Shown piece by piece: positions 22,230 through 34,800 of a DNA stretch of 64,000 nt; within the stretch, counting starts at the first letter, position 1; each line of letters opens with the position of its first letter. The notes below the pieces were generated by a model that searched no databases, was not told where the DNA came from, and saw nothing but the letters and a program-made list of their open reading frames with translations. Source of the DNA: Echinostoma caproni. Taxonomy: Eukaryota > Platyhelminthes > Trematoda > Plagiorchiida > Echinostomatidae. The stretch spans positions 11,855 to 75,854 of the forward strand of contig UZAN01039556.1 of the NCBI GenBank assembly GCA_900618425.1, given 5' to 3'. A program made the position numbers and the translations under genes.

Positions 22230-25200
22230 CCGCCTCAGATGAAAACCTCTACTGACGGTGCATAGCACAATTATGTTGGAATTTGGTGATCACTCAACAT
22301 TTCAATAGACTTGAGTAAATTTTTTTCAAAACAGTCTTGCATCTATATCTTAGTGGAGTTAAACGAAATGTATACCAATTCCCATCTGTTTGAAATCGGT
22401 GTGCCATTGAGTATATAGTACCTGTTTAAAACATCTCATGTGGTGCTTCTTTTATTGCTACACATTCCTAAACGCAAGCAGGTCCTGTTTGCCAAATTTG
22501 ATTGAATCTCACTAAAGGTTTTGTTTTTTGAATAAAAAACATCGGAACTGAGTTTGCACACGATATCATTTCACAACATCCGTGCACATGTAAACTGTAG
22601 TTACGGTTTGTTAATTTTCAGTGAGATAACAACTCTTTAGACGAATAGAGGATTGCTAATCATAACGGACAACACGGCATAACAACACGATAATCTAGAG
22701 AAAACAATCGCCAATGCGAAGCTGATGTGACTTACCATTCACGTTGATTGCACAGATCAGGCTTTTGAGTTGAAGTGCTAGTGTCTCGGTAAATTTAAGT
22801 CAATTTGTTGCGGTTGTGATGTTACTGATCGGAAATTCGTGGGCTGGAGTGGCGCAGTGCTTCTGTTCAAATAGGTGGTAGGAATATTCTCAGCCCAGTC
22901 GATGACATACCGGTTTTGAAATTATCCCTTTCTTCAGTCATACCCGAATGTACGTTTGACCATTCGGTGACCCAATCGCCTCTCCATTATGCTTATTTAA
23001 ATGACCGAGATTCCTCACGGAAATGAGTAAGTGTAGTTTGATTTGTCTCATGATGCAGTGGTTCTCCCATCCGAGTGGGTTTTCATGACATTGACAGGGT
23101 CAACTTTGTATTATAATCGCATGATGGCAGTTTCACCGCTTGCTGAGGAATTGACCATCATCATTGTCCTTGCATGACAACTTTACAAACGCTTTTATTT
23201 TGGATTTCTTAGTTGTGTTTTCTACTTTTAATGCTGTTTTACAACGTCTGCCGTTGAATATCAATATATATAGCCGTTTGTGTGAATTACCTCCGTTGGT
23301 CGTTTGAGGAGTATTCTACGTATATTTCATGCGCTCGATAAAAAAGCTTGAAGTTAGATTGCATGGATGCGAAGCTCGTGGACTGCCAATATTATCTAGA
23401 ACACATGTTCTTTCGGAAGACAGATCTTTCAATCCATTCAAACGTATCTCCGTCTCATGATTGCTGTTCAAGTGACAGTAGAATCACCTTGACTGCAGTC
23501 TGCCCGTGTACACAGGCAGCGAAATGACAATGGACAAATGGTGAAAATGCGTGTTTCCGACTGCTGTATTCGAACTTCCTAGTAAATGATTAAAAAACTG
23601 TAAATGTCTGCAGTAAACGTAAATAACATGTTCCAATCGGACACCATATCTAGCCGAATGGTAAAATCGGTGTAATCAGATAACATATATGAACTATGTT
23701 TTACTAGTTATACATGACTCCCTTTTTGTACATCAAACGTGTTACACAGCATCGGTTATCTATGCAGGTCTTTTGATTTGGATATAAATAGACTCAATGT
23801 ACGAAAGCTACTGCTAAATCAGTTCGGAAACATTAATTTAGGAAGCCTGAGTTAAGTACGCGTTCGGTTTCAGAGAAAAAATTATGATGGTTTTTAAAAT
23901 ACTGCTTTCATCCTATGCAGAAATCAAAGTGAGGGGAACAGTTGAAATATAAAAGGAGTATCGGACATTACTACTTTTGTAATAATATTTGAAAGGTGAA
24001 TTTATTTAATTGAAAGATGAATCGCATTTTGTTTTCAAAATTTATTGTTCCGTGAAGACTCCATGATTAGTGTGCGATCCTTATCGATTGCCTCAACAGT
24101 TCTGAGGAGTTGAAACTAACAAAAATCCCGAGATTCTAATGTATTCTGTTTAGCATTAGTCCGTTTTTTGACCCAAAACTAGCTTCGTTTAATCTTCATG
24201 AAACTGAATTTATTCTTTAAACCTTCGAGCAAAGTTTGCAAAATATTCGGATTTCCGCAAATGTGCACACTTTTCTTCAAATGTCAGTTGTAACAGTCTT
24301 AACCAGAAGTGCGTAAACACTGAAGCTAGATGCTGCCCCGAAGTATGTCACTTGCTTGCGGATAAAAAACGAAACCGGGCCTAATTTTGCCTGCCTACCA
24401 CAAGAGGACAAATTGTTTCATTTTTTTTATGATATTGTTTTGACCTCGTCCTAACGCCCAAATTGTTTTGAATGCAGTGTTCCACTTGTCAGGTTTCGAG
24501 TTCTAAGTGATGTATCAAATGTCAGATAGCGCATACCGTTCCAATTATGAGTCTCCAAAGATTTAATTGTGAATAACTCCTGAGCGAGAATGATTCAGTT
24601 ACATTGTAGCAACATTTTACCGACAGCGTTCTTGGTTGTGGAGAAACCTGCAAGATAGTTTTGAGTACAACAGAATTTCTGTTATCAAATCATTCTTTTG
24701 CTGTCAGTAAACATGTGGAAACTGTGGAAACTGGCCTTTTGAGTATTCTGTTGAAGGTGTAACAATACAGTGCATACATAACAAATGCCTACATGAGCCG
24801 GCAATCCTTCATCATGGTTTTCAATTTCAACGCTGACCTATAAAACAGATGGATATAAGCAAAGTACGGAATTCAAACCAACCATGCATTTAAACGAGCG
24901 AATGAAAAATATGTCTTAAATGAATTGCACTTTCAAAATAATAATGATTTGTTCAGCAAGTCCAAAGGTATTTTGATTTGAATAACTTTTAATTCCCCCA
25001 CTCACAGGTGGAAATTAACTGGCTCCATTTTCCCGGAGCAGATGAATCATGGAACCTACAAAGAGAGTCATAGAATAAGCCAAGAATAAGCCAGCGGTAA
25101 ATATGCAAGCAGTAATCAGTACGTAAATGAAATCAACTCAGAGCCATGGCAGGAACTGTTTTTCCGAGATCAATAATGTGGAGCTGACCATCAATTTGAA

Positions 25201-28200
25201 TGCTTTATTATAAATTTCCAAAATCTACCGCTGGCATTCCTCGAGGGAATAATCATCATTTACACAAATCGATTATATGAACTTATCAGCTTAAATGAAA
25301 ATAAACCCCTTTCGTGTATTTCAAGGAGTAAAGATATTTCCTAGTTGAGTAGATAAAGTGTATTCGTTTGCAAGTTTTGGTCAACTGGAAGTGTTTCGTT
25401 ACTTTATAATAGTGCAACTCTCACGTCTTTATCTTTATATGGTATGCGACCCGGGTGAAACAATTTGGGTTACAGCAGTGTTTGTAGATCAACTGATAGT
25501 AGAGAAAAAATAAGACAACTATCTCTTGGGTTTCATTTCAGTATGATCTTTTTCGGAGCACGTCGAATTTCATCATACAATCCAATAAATCCATTTAAAT
25601 CCTTCCAGCCTAACTATGGCTTTTGTTCTTATATATTTAAAGTTGTACACGAAAAAAATTCCATTTAGTTGCGAGAGTAAACGTTCAAATGGAAACAGTA
25701 TTAGACCAAACTTCATATCTTTGCCAGGTCAGGTGCATAAATATCAGCAATAAATCTTGAAAAGGTTTGACTAAGTTTCCAAGAGAACACCAAAAATAAT
25801 ATCTTCGTTTTGAAAATAAAGTAATATTGTTTACGAGTTTGTGTAAGTTCTACGTGGCTTATTTATGACTTGCAACCAGATGAAGACTTCTTTTCACTTT
25901 GCAGAAATCCCCCGGTTTTGACATCATTTGCATCTACTTCTCAACTCCGAACTGCGTTCGCAGACCAAAAAGCGATCTAGGTGACATAATCAAACGGAAC
26001 ATTAATCAAGTTACTACCTTGCCAAATGCTTTATTACTCAAAATGATAGACGTCTGTCTTGGAATTCTGTCTTTCCCAAGCAAGCATCAACAAACATCGG
26101 ACACAAACAGTTCTGTAACGTTCACAGAGTATTTGTTTGTAATAAAAGCCTCAGTTGAGGATATCCGTCGTTGTCCTAAATCTTGATGTTCTGTTATGAT
26201 CTTGTATCTCCATATGCAGATAATACTGGATATATGCAAAGGATGCCAGAAGTTAAAACGGTTGACCAGTATTTTATACTCCTAGACTAGATAACTGTGA
26301 ACGAACCAGAGTTTAGTGAACTCCTTTTAACAGACGATTAAACATAAAATATATTTGCAACCCTGTCAAATGCCATCAGTAGTTTGACAATTCCACTTGT
26401 GAACATGGACAGAACGTTTGTGTCAGAGCGAGTGACAGTGATTCGATTGGAAATAAGATAACTGCAGTATTGCATTTGGTCATCTTCACTACATCTTTCG
26501 ATGTTTCTGTTATGGTTTCAAAGTATCATCCGCTCTTTGATCATGGATCTAGTTTCGGCTACTCAAAATAAATCAGGGACCGCAGTATGAAAACCTGGTC
26601 CATTAACAACGAGAAAAATCAATGGACTGAAAACATAATAAATATCCTATGAACTGATGCCTGTCAAGATCACTTGAACGTTCCATTGGGTCTTGCGAGA
26701 ATCTCTTAAACAATCGTTTTTTAACGACTGTTGACGTTTGAGCTGCGCGCCAGACATTCAAGCAGTGCTTTTAAGATGTGAATAGTCATTCCGAATACAT
26801 GAGAACAGCACGGTGGCACACAGGCTTTAGTCACGACATTATTATTCAGCACATTCTTAGCGAAATCTATGCACTACCGTTCTCAATCTGTCTGTTCTAT
26901 CTGAAACCATGACTATTCTTTGAGCCTGCCTAGGATATAAAGTGAACTACTCGCATGTGAATGCTCTCACCAGAATCTCAGGTCTTATTCCTTCATTCTA
27001 CGAGATTCAAAAATTCCTTTGATTGCATTTCCGAACAACCGTACTCATTCCACTGTTCTAAGCAAACGCTTTTCGTTAACATTCAGGTTTTAATTGAGTT
27101 CTCCAGACACATTGTTATCTGTTATAATATATAATATATATATGATTCAAAGTCATCCCAGGTTTCGTGATAATTGGAGATTGCGTATAATGATGTAGGT
27201 ACCCGTACGGATTCAATAAAATACACCGTAATTTTCGAATTGTATGATTGTTCTCCCTCCCCGTACACATTTCCTCTTAGGCTATTTCTTCGGTGTAATT
27301 AATTACAAATATAAATTGATGCTAGTCGATTAACGTCACTTTTATTGCGTTAATCAGACACCCGATGGCTTTTCACATTGTGTTGCTATTGATAGGATGC
27401 CAGTGTCATTTGTCACGAGCTACTCCTCACTTGTGAGTAGTACATAAACTAGTTTGAGATTACTTTCAAAGACCAAAAATCAAAACGATTGCTGGGGACA
27501 GTTTGGTGGGTTTCAAAAAAGAACTATCAATTTCTTCATTCATCACCCGTCGTATGGCCAGGGACCGAGAGTGTATGTTTCTGATTAGATGTTTGTGTTA
27601 TGCATGTCAAATGGGTGATTTACCATATAAAATCTCAAATAAACAGGTATCTTCGACGAGCACCGTCTTCTGAAATTATAACAGTATGCATTCTGTTAGC
27701 ATAAGGCTTCCATTTCAGTTAAAAATATACATTTTTGGAGTGGCGCAGAAAGTAAAAGGTAATATTGAAAAAAGAGATTTTAATCGCAAACCTGTTTACA
27801 AGTTTTTTGAGAACCTGTTCTCTGTTAACTAGAATACGCTCTAATGAGGGTACCAGAGTTTTACAATGTTTATTAGAGAAGGAACACAACGGTATCAAGA
27901 TCTAGTTGACGGATGAGAACAACACGCATTCAATCGAATTTCGCACAAGTTACTTACAAAATCTTCCTGCGGAATTGAACAGATGATCAGTCCACATAGA
28001 AGCAGTTCAAAATCTTTCTTTAGTCGATTGGAACAAGCAACAGGTAAACAAAAAAAGCAAAACGAAGAAAACACAGTGTGAAGCCAATTTGAAAATAATC
28101 GGTGTTTTAAGTGTTGTAAAGACGTGTGATGCTGCGGTGCATGGACGAGAAAAATAAACACAAAAGTTTAAGATGATTCAATCTTTCCTAATGTGATACC

Positions 28201-30300
28201 AATTATATTATCACTGGAGTTTTGCAAATAATAATAGTATTACTAAATTGAAATGGATTCGCACTTTATCTTTTAATAGAACATTTATACAATTCACCAT
28301 ACAAATGTATCCCGTCCAGTCACTGCATTGCACGTAATCATAAGGGTAACAGAACAGCTTGAGTTACACCTGTTCTGATCACTCTCATGTATCTGTTCCA
28401 TATTTTTGATGCTTTGGAATAGGTTGATGCCATTTGGAATTTCTCCATCTACACACTCAAAAACAGTCTCATAGTGTATTACAAGTGACACTATCACATG
28501 TATTACCTCAGTAAATAGATCTAACTTAATTAGAATTGGGATTGACCACTTCATTCAATGCGTCATCACTTACATCTGGAGACGCGTTCAATCAATGCAG
28601 ACATTTAGGCTATATCCATGAGACAACTAACCTGTTTTCCTTTGAAAATAAATTCATGGCTGAATAATAAAACTATCTATGAAGTAGCGCTAAGCATTAC
28701 AACAGTTGTTGACCCATATTGTTTATGGGGGACCCCTTTTTTCAAAATGGAAGTTGATGTGCATTTCTAAGCATAGGACCATTGATAATTCCATTACCGA
28801 TGGTCGCTTTTGTTTTTCTGACCTGAGTTTATGCGTATATCTCTATCCTTTTTGATTTGTGTATTACATTTACGTGAATAATTGATCAAAATGTTCATAA
28901 AATCACACTCATCACAATTCAGGCTCAAGGTTTCTTAAAACTGCATCGTTTGTAGCCAAGATTCATCGGTGGCGTCATACCCCCTGAATGCAAATACTAC
29001 CCCTATGGTATGTAGAAACGCTCTTAACTTACCTAGTTTCGACTGTAATGAGAACCGTTCCTGTGTAATATTGTGTAATATCAAAGCTGAAGGATGAATA
29101 CGGTTATTTGCTCAGATATTTTTATTTCCCATTTTTCCGGAGATTTATAATTGAACCTCAACTTGGAGCACTTAAAAATCTCCCTTTTCCTAGGTCACTG
29201 ATAAGCCACGAATGACAACTTTTCCTCTTTTCTAAACATAAATAGGTATGTTACAGATTAAAAAAATAATGCATATAAATAATAAAGTTTTACTTTCTTA
29301 TCTCATCCATAAGCTATAGTTCAATCTAATGATACTGGATGTTACCGTTAAAACTAACACGGTTATCGCTTCTAACCTAAAAACAAAGATTGAAGAAAGT
29401 GATCATCAAAAATCGAATTACTGTGCTCTTCTATCATTGTGTCCAATCAGCAAATGAAAATTGTAAAGCATTTCAGGCCGAAAAATACATAGCATCGGTC
29501 CAATAAAAATGCAGTTGCAACATATAGTACTGGTGCAACTACCCATAGAGTCCACTGCGATTATTTCTCTGTTGCAATAAAGCACCCAATGTTTCTGAAG
29601 CATCTAAGAATTTAAAATTCCCATCATATCATGATTGCAATAAAAACGAACAGCCCAACATCAAGGTGATCCCATGAGAGAGGGCAAATTAAAAATATTG
29701 ATCACTAAGAAATTATGATATATTTTCCTACCGCTTTGTAGTTTTCTTTCATTTGTTGAGAACTTGATGCAACCAGACGTACTGGAGTCCCTTCAATCGA
29801 AATACTCAGTTTAAAATACGGCTGCTTTTAAAAAAGATTAGTAATTCTGTCTCCTTCCCCCGGGATTTTGTTGACAACACATTGCAGCTTTGCGCTTAAT
29901 GTGAACTAATGAATCGTGAATGCCGAAGTCTACACTTCCAATGCTGCTACAATTCAAATTCAGTCGATTATTATTTCTAACTTGTTCTTCCTACCCTAGG
30001 AAAATGACAAAGAGCGGTCGGTACCCGATTTATGCTTTCCGTATTTTGTAGGGTGTTCCCCAAAATTTACACTTCGCTTTGATTAACGACCCAGCCGAAT
30101 CCAGACAGCGCACGGTAGTTCAGTAGCTTAAACATGTAATCGGCATAAATCGCAAACGATTGATTTGGCGAAGTCGAGCTTGACTTGGATTTGCCCACAC
30201 CCCACTAACCAGATTTTGTTAGGCATTCTCAAAGATATCTTAGATGTGCTCATGCGAAATAGAACGACGTGACTTATTAGTTTTAGGTGACATTCTGATG
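22230..30300. other. Gene-poor DNA, one dispersed repeat inside
   Basis: Apart from the dispersed repeat near 27.4-27.7 kb I see no assignable gene. Short open frames at 25465-25668 and 25899-26186 (plus) and 27895-28161 and 28294-28554 (minus) match no family and lack good paired splice signals. Small local duplications occur, for example an 11-base unit repeated at about 25074-25094 and a 9-base unit at about 24718-24736. Confidence 0.4.
27399..27684. repeat. Dispersed repeat, copy 2 of 3
   Basis: Core 27510-27684 aligns with 14081-14258 and 45138-45310. Shared strings include 'CATTCATCACCCGTCGTATG', 'GGCCAGGGACCG', 'GTGTTATGCATG' and 'GAAATTATAACAG'. The left flank (27399-27509) matches the left part of copy 1 ('AGTGTCATTTGTCACGAGCT', 'CTCACTTGTGAGTAG', 'GATTGCTGGGGACAG'). 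It is more diverged than copy 1 and copy 3 are from each other in the core. Class unknown. Confidence 0.75.
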
Positions 30301-30328
30301 CTCTTTGTAAGTTAAATGATATCCATTT

Positions 30329-30397
30329 TCACAAGCTTTACATTCTGTTCCCGACTCACCGCTTGTCTCGCTCTACACTCAGTACGTAAATGCGATT
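30329..30397 (+). repeat. 69-bp direct duplication, left copy, flanking gap
   Basis: Identical to 30769-30837 except for one base (A at 30342, G at 30782). It ends exactly where the run of N begins. The arrangement means either a real tandem repeat with a period of about 440 bp or a gap placed between two reads of the same locus. Confidence 0.95.
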
Positions 30398-30768
30398 NNN
30401 NNNNNNNNNNNNNNNNNNNNNNNNNNNNNNNNNNNNNNNNNNNNNNNNNNNNNNNNNNNNNNNNNNNNNNNNNNNNNNNNNNNNNNNNNNNNNNNNNNNN
30501 NNNNNNNNNNNNNNNNNNNNNNNNNNNNNNNNNNNNNNNNNNNNNNNNNNNNNNNNNNNNNNNNNNNNNNNNNNNNNNNNNNNNNNNNNNNNNNNNNNNN
30601 NNNNNNNNNNNNNNNNNNNNNNNNNNNNNNNNNNNNNNNNNNNNNNNNNNNNNNNNNNNNNNNNNNNNNNNNNNNNNNNNNNNNNNNNNNNNNNNNNNNN
30701 NNNNNNNNNNNNNNNNNNNNNNNNNNNNNNNNNNNNNNNNNNNNNNNNNNNNNNNNNNNNNNNNNNNN
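30398..30768. other. Assembly gap (371 N)
   Basis: An unbroken run of N. No sequence can be read. The gap is bounded on both sides by the 69-bp duplicate, so its true length may be anything, including zero or negative. Confidence 0.99.
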
Positions 30769-30837
30769 TCACAAGCTTTACGTTCTGTTCCCGACTCACC
30801 GCTTGTCTCGCTCTACACTCAGTACGTAAATGCGATT
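30769..30837 (+). repeat. 69-bp direct duplication, right copy, flanking gap
   Basis: Starts exactly at the first base after the N run and matches 30329-30397 with one mismatch. The sequence diverges after 30837. Confidence 0.95.
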
Positions 30838-31431
30838 GAAATTTGTCATTTTGAACGAGTGAAAGGGAGGTTGTTAAAAACGTTTTGGCTGTTCATGTAA
30901 TCCAGTGCTGTAAAAAACAGGACCAATTTTGATCGTCTGTAATCCGTCTGTCGATTTGTGTACGGAATAAGAGCAGCGTTCTCCAGTTCAATGAACCGTC
31001 TAACGTATTATGAACAGAATCAATGTTGTCCAACACTTGTTTGTGCCCTCTCTTAGATGTCTGCGCACATTACCTGGGATTGTAATGTTATATGATGAGC
31101 ACCATACAAATATTAGTGTGACTCAATGCCATGCAGCTGCCAGGATGTTTGATAACGAACGAGAATTATACACTTCAAGTCATTAGATCCAATTCACTGA
31201 ATGAAAAGAAATTCAATGATTTATCACAATAGCGAATTAAAAAAAGAAATCATATACGGCCATAAAAATGCACGCTTGAGCATTTACACCCCATTTAATC
31301 AAACAATTTGTTCAGTGAATTCAGTGACTGGAAGCTGCTCATTGTCTTTACCACCTTAAGAATAAATTCATTTAAACTTCCCACTAACTGAACATAAGTT
31401 GTGCTTTTAGAAAGTTTATATTTGTTCTTAC

Positions 31432-31706
31432 GTTTCCAATTTCTGGGCAACCACGGCTTGTGAAACAAATGTTTCCAGTCTCAGTCCCACGTTGATCTTG
31501 CTAATAACCCTGTCGATGAAATGGATAATAAACAGCCATACCGGAATGTGGTTGCAAAAATTGTTTGCTCCAACTCCTGTGCACGGTTTCTCACCCACAT
31601 GCTCCAGAACTGGTCTATTGGGGCCGTTTTCGAAAAGGTTAACTTCATCTTTGGAGGTAAGAAGCAGCAAATTATTCGGTCCAAATACTTCAAGCTGGTC
31701 AGCGAC
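31432..31706 (-). CDS. Candidate internal exon, unidentified protein
   Basis: A 275-base minus-strand segment, open for 91 full codons, between an AG at 31708-31707 and a strong GTAAGA donor (31431-31426). Phase 0 at the start, two bases left at the end. It encodes sequence such as 'LLLLTSKDEVNLFENGPNRP' and 'HIPVWLFIIHFIDRVI', with a hydrophobic patch that could be a membrane segment. Other frames on both strands are also partly open here, which weakens the call. The acceptor lacks a clear pyrimidine tract. No family recognised. Confidence 0.3.
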
Positions 31707-31849
31707 CTAAATTTTCGTTGGCAACTACACTTTTGTAGGTGGTGTCATGGAATGAAAACCGAATGCGTTAACAAGAGGACGTCTGCACACTCAGTCCGAG
31801 AATGGTATTGAAATGAGATGAGATATGCTCTTTTCTGCTTTACCATCAT

Positions 31850-34800
31850 CTTGAAATTTTTCATAACTATTCAGCGCAGATTGTGTTAGCCGTATCTCCA
31901 AAAAAAATGGTGCAGGGGTTCTTCCAACCCCAGAGATTTACCTACTAGTTGCATGGATCTAGTCTTCATCCTCCATCATCTGTTGGAACACCACCAAAAC
32001 ATAGTTTCGATTGAAGACTTTTATACGGTTGTGACTACATCGATCGAGCTACCCTGTGTAAATGTTTTTTGAAATACGAAGAACCCGGTACGGCCTACGA
32101 GAGTTTTAATAGAAGACAACGGAAAGCGTGTTAGCTTATGGTGAAAATCCACTCTGCACTCATTGGTTCCTCTACCTCCCCATTTGCCTTCAAATTTGTC
32201 ATTGGTGGTATTCTTCAATGATCGTTACTAATGCAAAATCTACAGTGCATTGAAATTTTAATTAAGGTATTTAATGTTCTGTCTCCGTTCAGCGTATCAC
32301 ACGAAACCTTTGAATTTGACGCGACGCTCTTTAGTCCAATTCATCATAACACATCGATTTGGTGTTCAGGCCGTTATTGCGCTCGTTCTGATGGGTGACT
32401 TGCACGTGAAACGTGAATTCATGGTGGACAAAAAGGTGCAGATTCGTATTCTGAAGCTATCGCGCATTTCCAGCTAATGCATAAGTTGTGGACTGTCACA
32501 GTTGCCCCAATCAGGTGTTACTATCCTGAAATTCGGTGTAACGCAATAAATATCATTTTGCGGTCAGTATTTGTTTTAAAGGTTCCAAACTGAACAGTGA
32601 GATAAAAAAGGAAGACAGGGAGTGTTCAACTCACTGTTTATTTTGAAACAGAGTAATGCACGAAAAGCGTTTGTAATCGGTGTAGAAACAAATCACACTT
32701 ATTTCCTTTATTGTCGAGAACATAAAATTAATGTAGGTGTTTTTAATTGACCGTCAATATTGCATTGATTGAGTGCCTGTATGATTGATATCATTACTTC
32801 TTCTAAAAGCAAGTTACTTCATCCCTTGGGACTAAATGTGAATTTCAAGTGCACGACTTCAATCGACGGGATCTTGCCATCTTCGATTACATGTGTGTCG
32901 AGGGAAGGTACTGTCATACCTGACACTTTAGAAAGTACTAGGGATGGTTGCATGAACAAATTTCATACAATTGCCTTCCGATACCCAAAATTGTTTCATA
33001 CTCTTCTCCAAATGGAACGCTGAAGTTTAGAATTTGACAAAGGGAACCTGGCAAATATTGAACTGCTGCCTTTCAAATGTCTGCAAAGAATTCATATCGT
33101 ATTATTCCGAAAAGCAGTCATCACTTAGGAGTGAACTGATTATCAGACTCCTAATTTGTTTACCATTGACTCCCCCCACCCTCCCAATCGACCAATCACT
33201 AGCTATGAACGAAAGTGACCCTCTGGTACAATGTCTACTATCAGACAGAAATGTCACGTGTTCCTGTACAAAATGGAATTAATAGTCTCCTCTATTGTGA
33301 CGGATACCAGAGGTTTAAACTCGCCCACTGAGCTGCTTTGGTTGAAGTCACTCGGATCATTTGACAATTTCATTATATAGCCCGGAAACGTCGTCTATTT
33401 TGTGCGTGCTCAGTTATTCGTGACGGAAAATAATGTCTGCATTAGAGGTTACTGCATTGTCCTCTACCCCAGTTTGAACGGCTTTTATGTTACTTAGTAT
33501 GATTTCTGTTACTGTCACGCCATAAAATTAAATTCTCAAATACCCACTCAGCTTTATTAGACCATAAATAGAAAAAAACCTGTTGATGAGAAATTGAATC
33601 TAATTAATTTAAATAGATTGAAGTTTCTCGCAGAGATATCGCATCTTATAACCGACAAAGAATCATTTGAACGGCCAAAAATCTTTCCACGTATGCATGC
33701 ATACCTGCATTAAACAAATCTTCTGTAGTAACAATCATTTCTTGGTTATGTTTCGAAAGAAACTCGTTTAGTGCGGATATTTTTGAAATGAGTGGTCCTG
33801 TGAAGGGTAGCAATGAACTAGGGCCACCGGTATTTGATACGGCTCACTCGGGAAACCGATTCAGAGCTATCAATTTCCGGAGCAAACGGTAAGCAAGAAT
33901 CTGTTAACGTACAAACACTTTCATACAATTTAGAGGGTGAAACAAGAAATTTGTTTAAAGTTACCTAATTTCTTAAAGAATGCCGGATGAATTGTAGATT
34001 AGTTGGGACAGTAGCGAAAAAATAGGTACGGTACGTAGTAAATATGCATAGGCACAGTCTGCACACTGGCGTACCCCGGAGGTTTTCATCATTGGGTTGA
34101 ACCTCTTTAGATCTAAAGTAATGCATTTATCTCTGGCACAGAATTAATCATTAGGCCAGGCTAATAACTAGATGAAACAACCGAAATTTACCAGTTTTCG
34201 GAGAAGTATGAAGCAGGGAATAGATTCAGAAGCATGTGATTAGTGTGAACCTTTAGGAAGTAAACATTTCAAATTCTTTCAAAGGATTGATGGTTTAGCG
34301 CGCAATTCAGAAAATTGTGACCAGGGTACATCTGTTGGTCTAGAGGGCAAACTAGAAAGGATGTTAGGCGACTTCGGGGAAGGGATGCATGCGCATAAAG
34401 ATAGCAAAATCGGCTATTTTATGATTAACAGAAGTCAAAGCGATAACGGGAGGGTTTGCTCGATGGCAGGACTTAGAATATTTACTAATGGGAACAATTG
34501 TTATCGGACTCCAACATTCTACGATGGAACGGGTTTGAGAACTATACTAATACTTCAGTGAGGTATATGTCTCCATACGTTCAAAGGAGAGCAGGTTCAA
34601 TTAGAACCAACAGTTAGGAACGTTCATGGAAGAGCGATTATCATCCGTATAGTCACTGTCAAAATGGAGGAGAGATTGTGATGGTAAATGGTGTCTTGGT
34701 TAGATATTTGTGAACGGCATCGGAGAATACTATCAGTATTATGCGAAACTAAGCGTGAGCACCAATGAAATATAAACACAAAACCAATTGACTTCACAAA

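Larger units (their letters stand above)
19844..22230 (-). mobile_element. CR1/Rex1-like non-LTR retrotransposon, copy 2, internally deleted
   Basis: Minus-strand element. Order from 22230 down: a basic pre-endonuclease stretch ('RNRYHRLGKKGRVQ', about 22060-22005), an endonuclease (about 21960-21310), the N-terminal part of the RT (21115 to about 20640), then directly the RT C-terminal domain (about 20640-20040) and a 3' UTR ending at a 5-base tandem repeat at 19844. The whole catalytic RT core, including the motifs with the active Asp residues, is missing at about 20640. Stops and frameshifts occur elsewhere. The protein blocks differ clearly from copy 1 at 3.6 kb, so this is a separate family. 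Confidence 0.9.

Noticed and set aside
22846..27750. Shared 12-mer GGAGTGGCGCAG near 22.85 and 27.74 kb
   Set aside because: The flanks do not align beyond the 12 bases, so it is not supported as a repeat.
30316..30900. Apparent long open frames spanning the N run at 30.4-30.8 kb (and 56.2-56.7 kb)
   Set aside because: They are open only because N codons cannot contain stops; there is no readable sequence.
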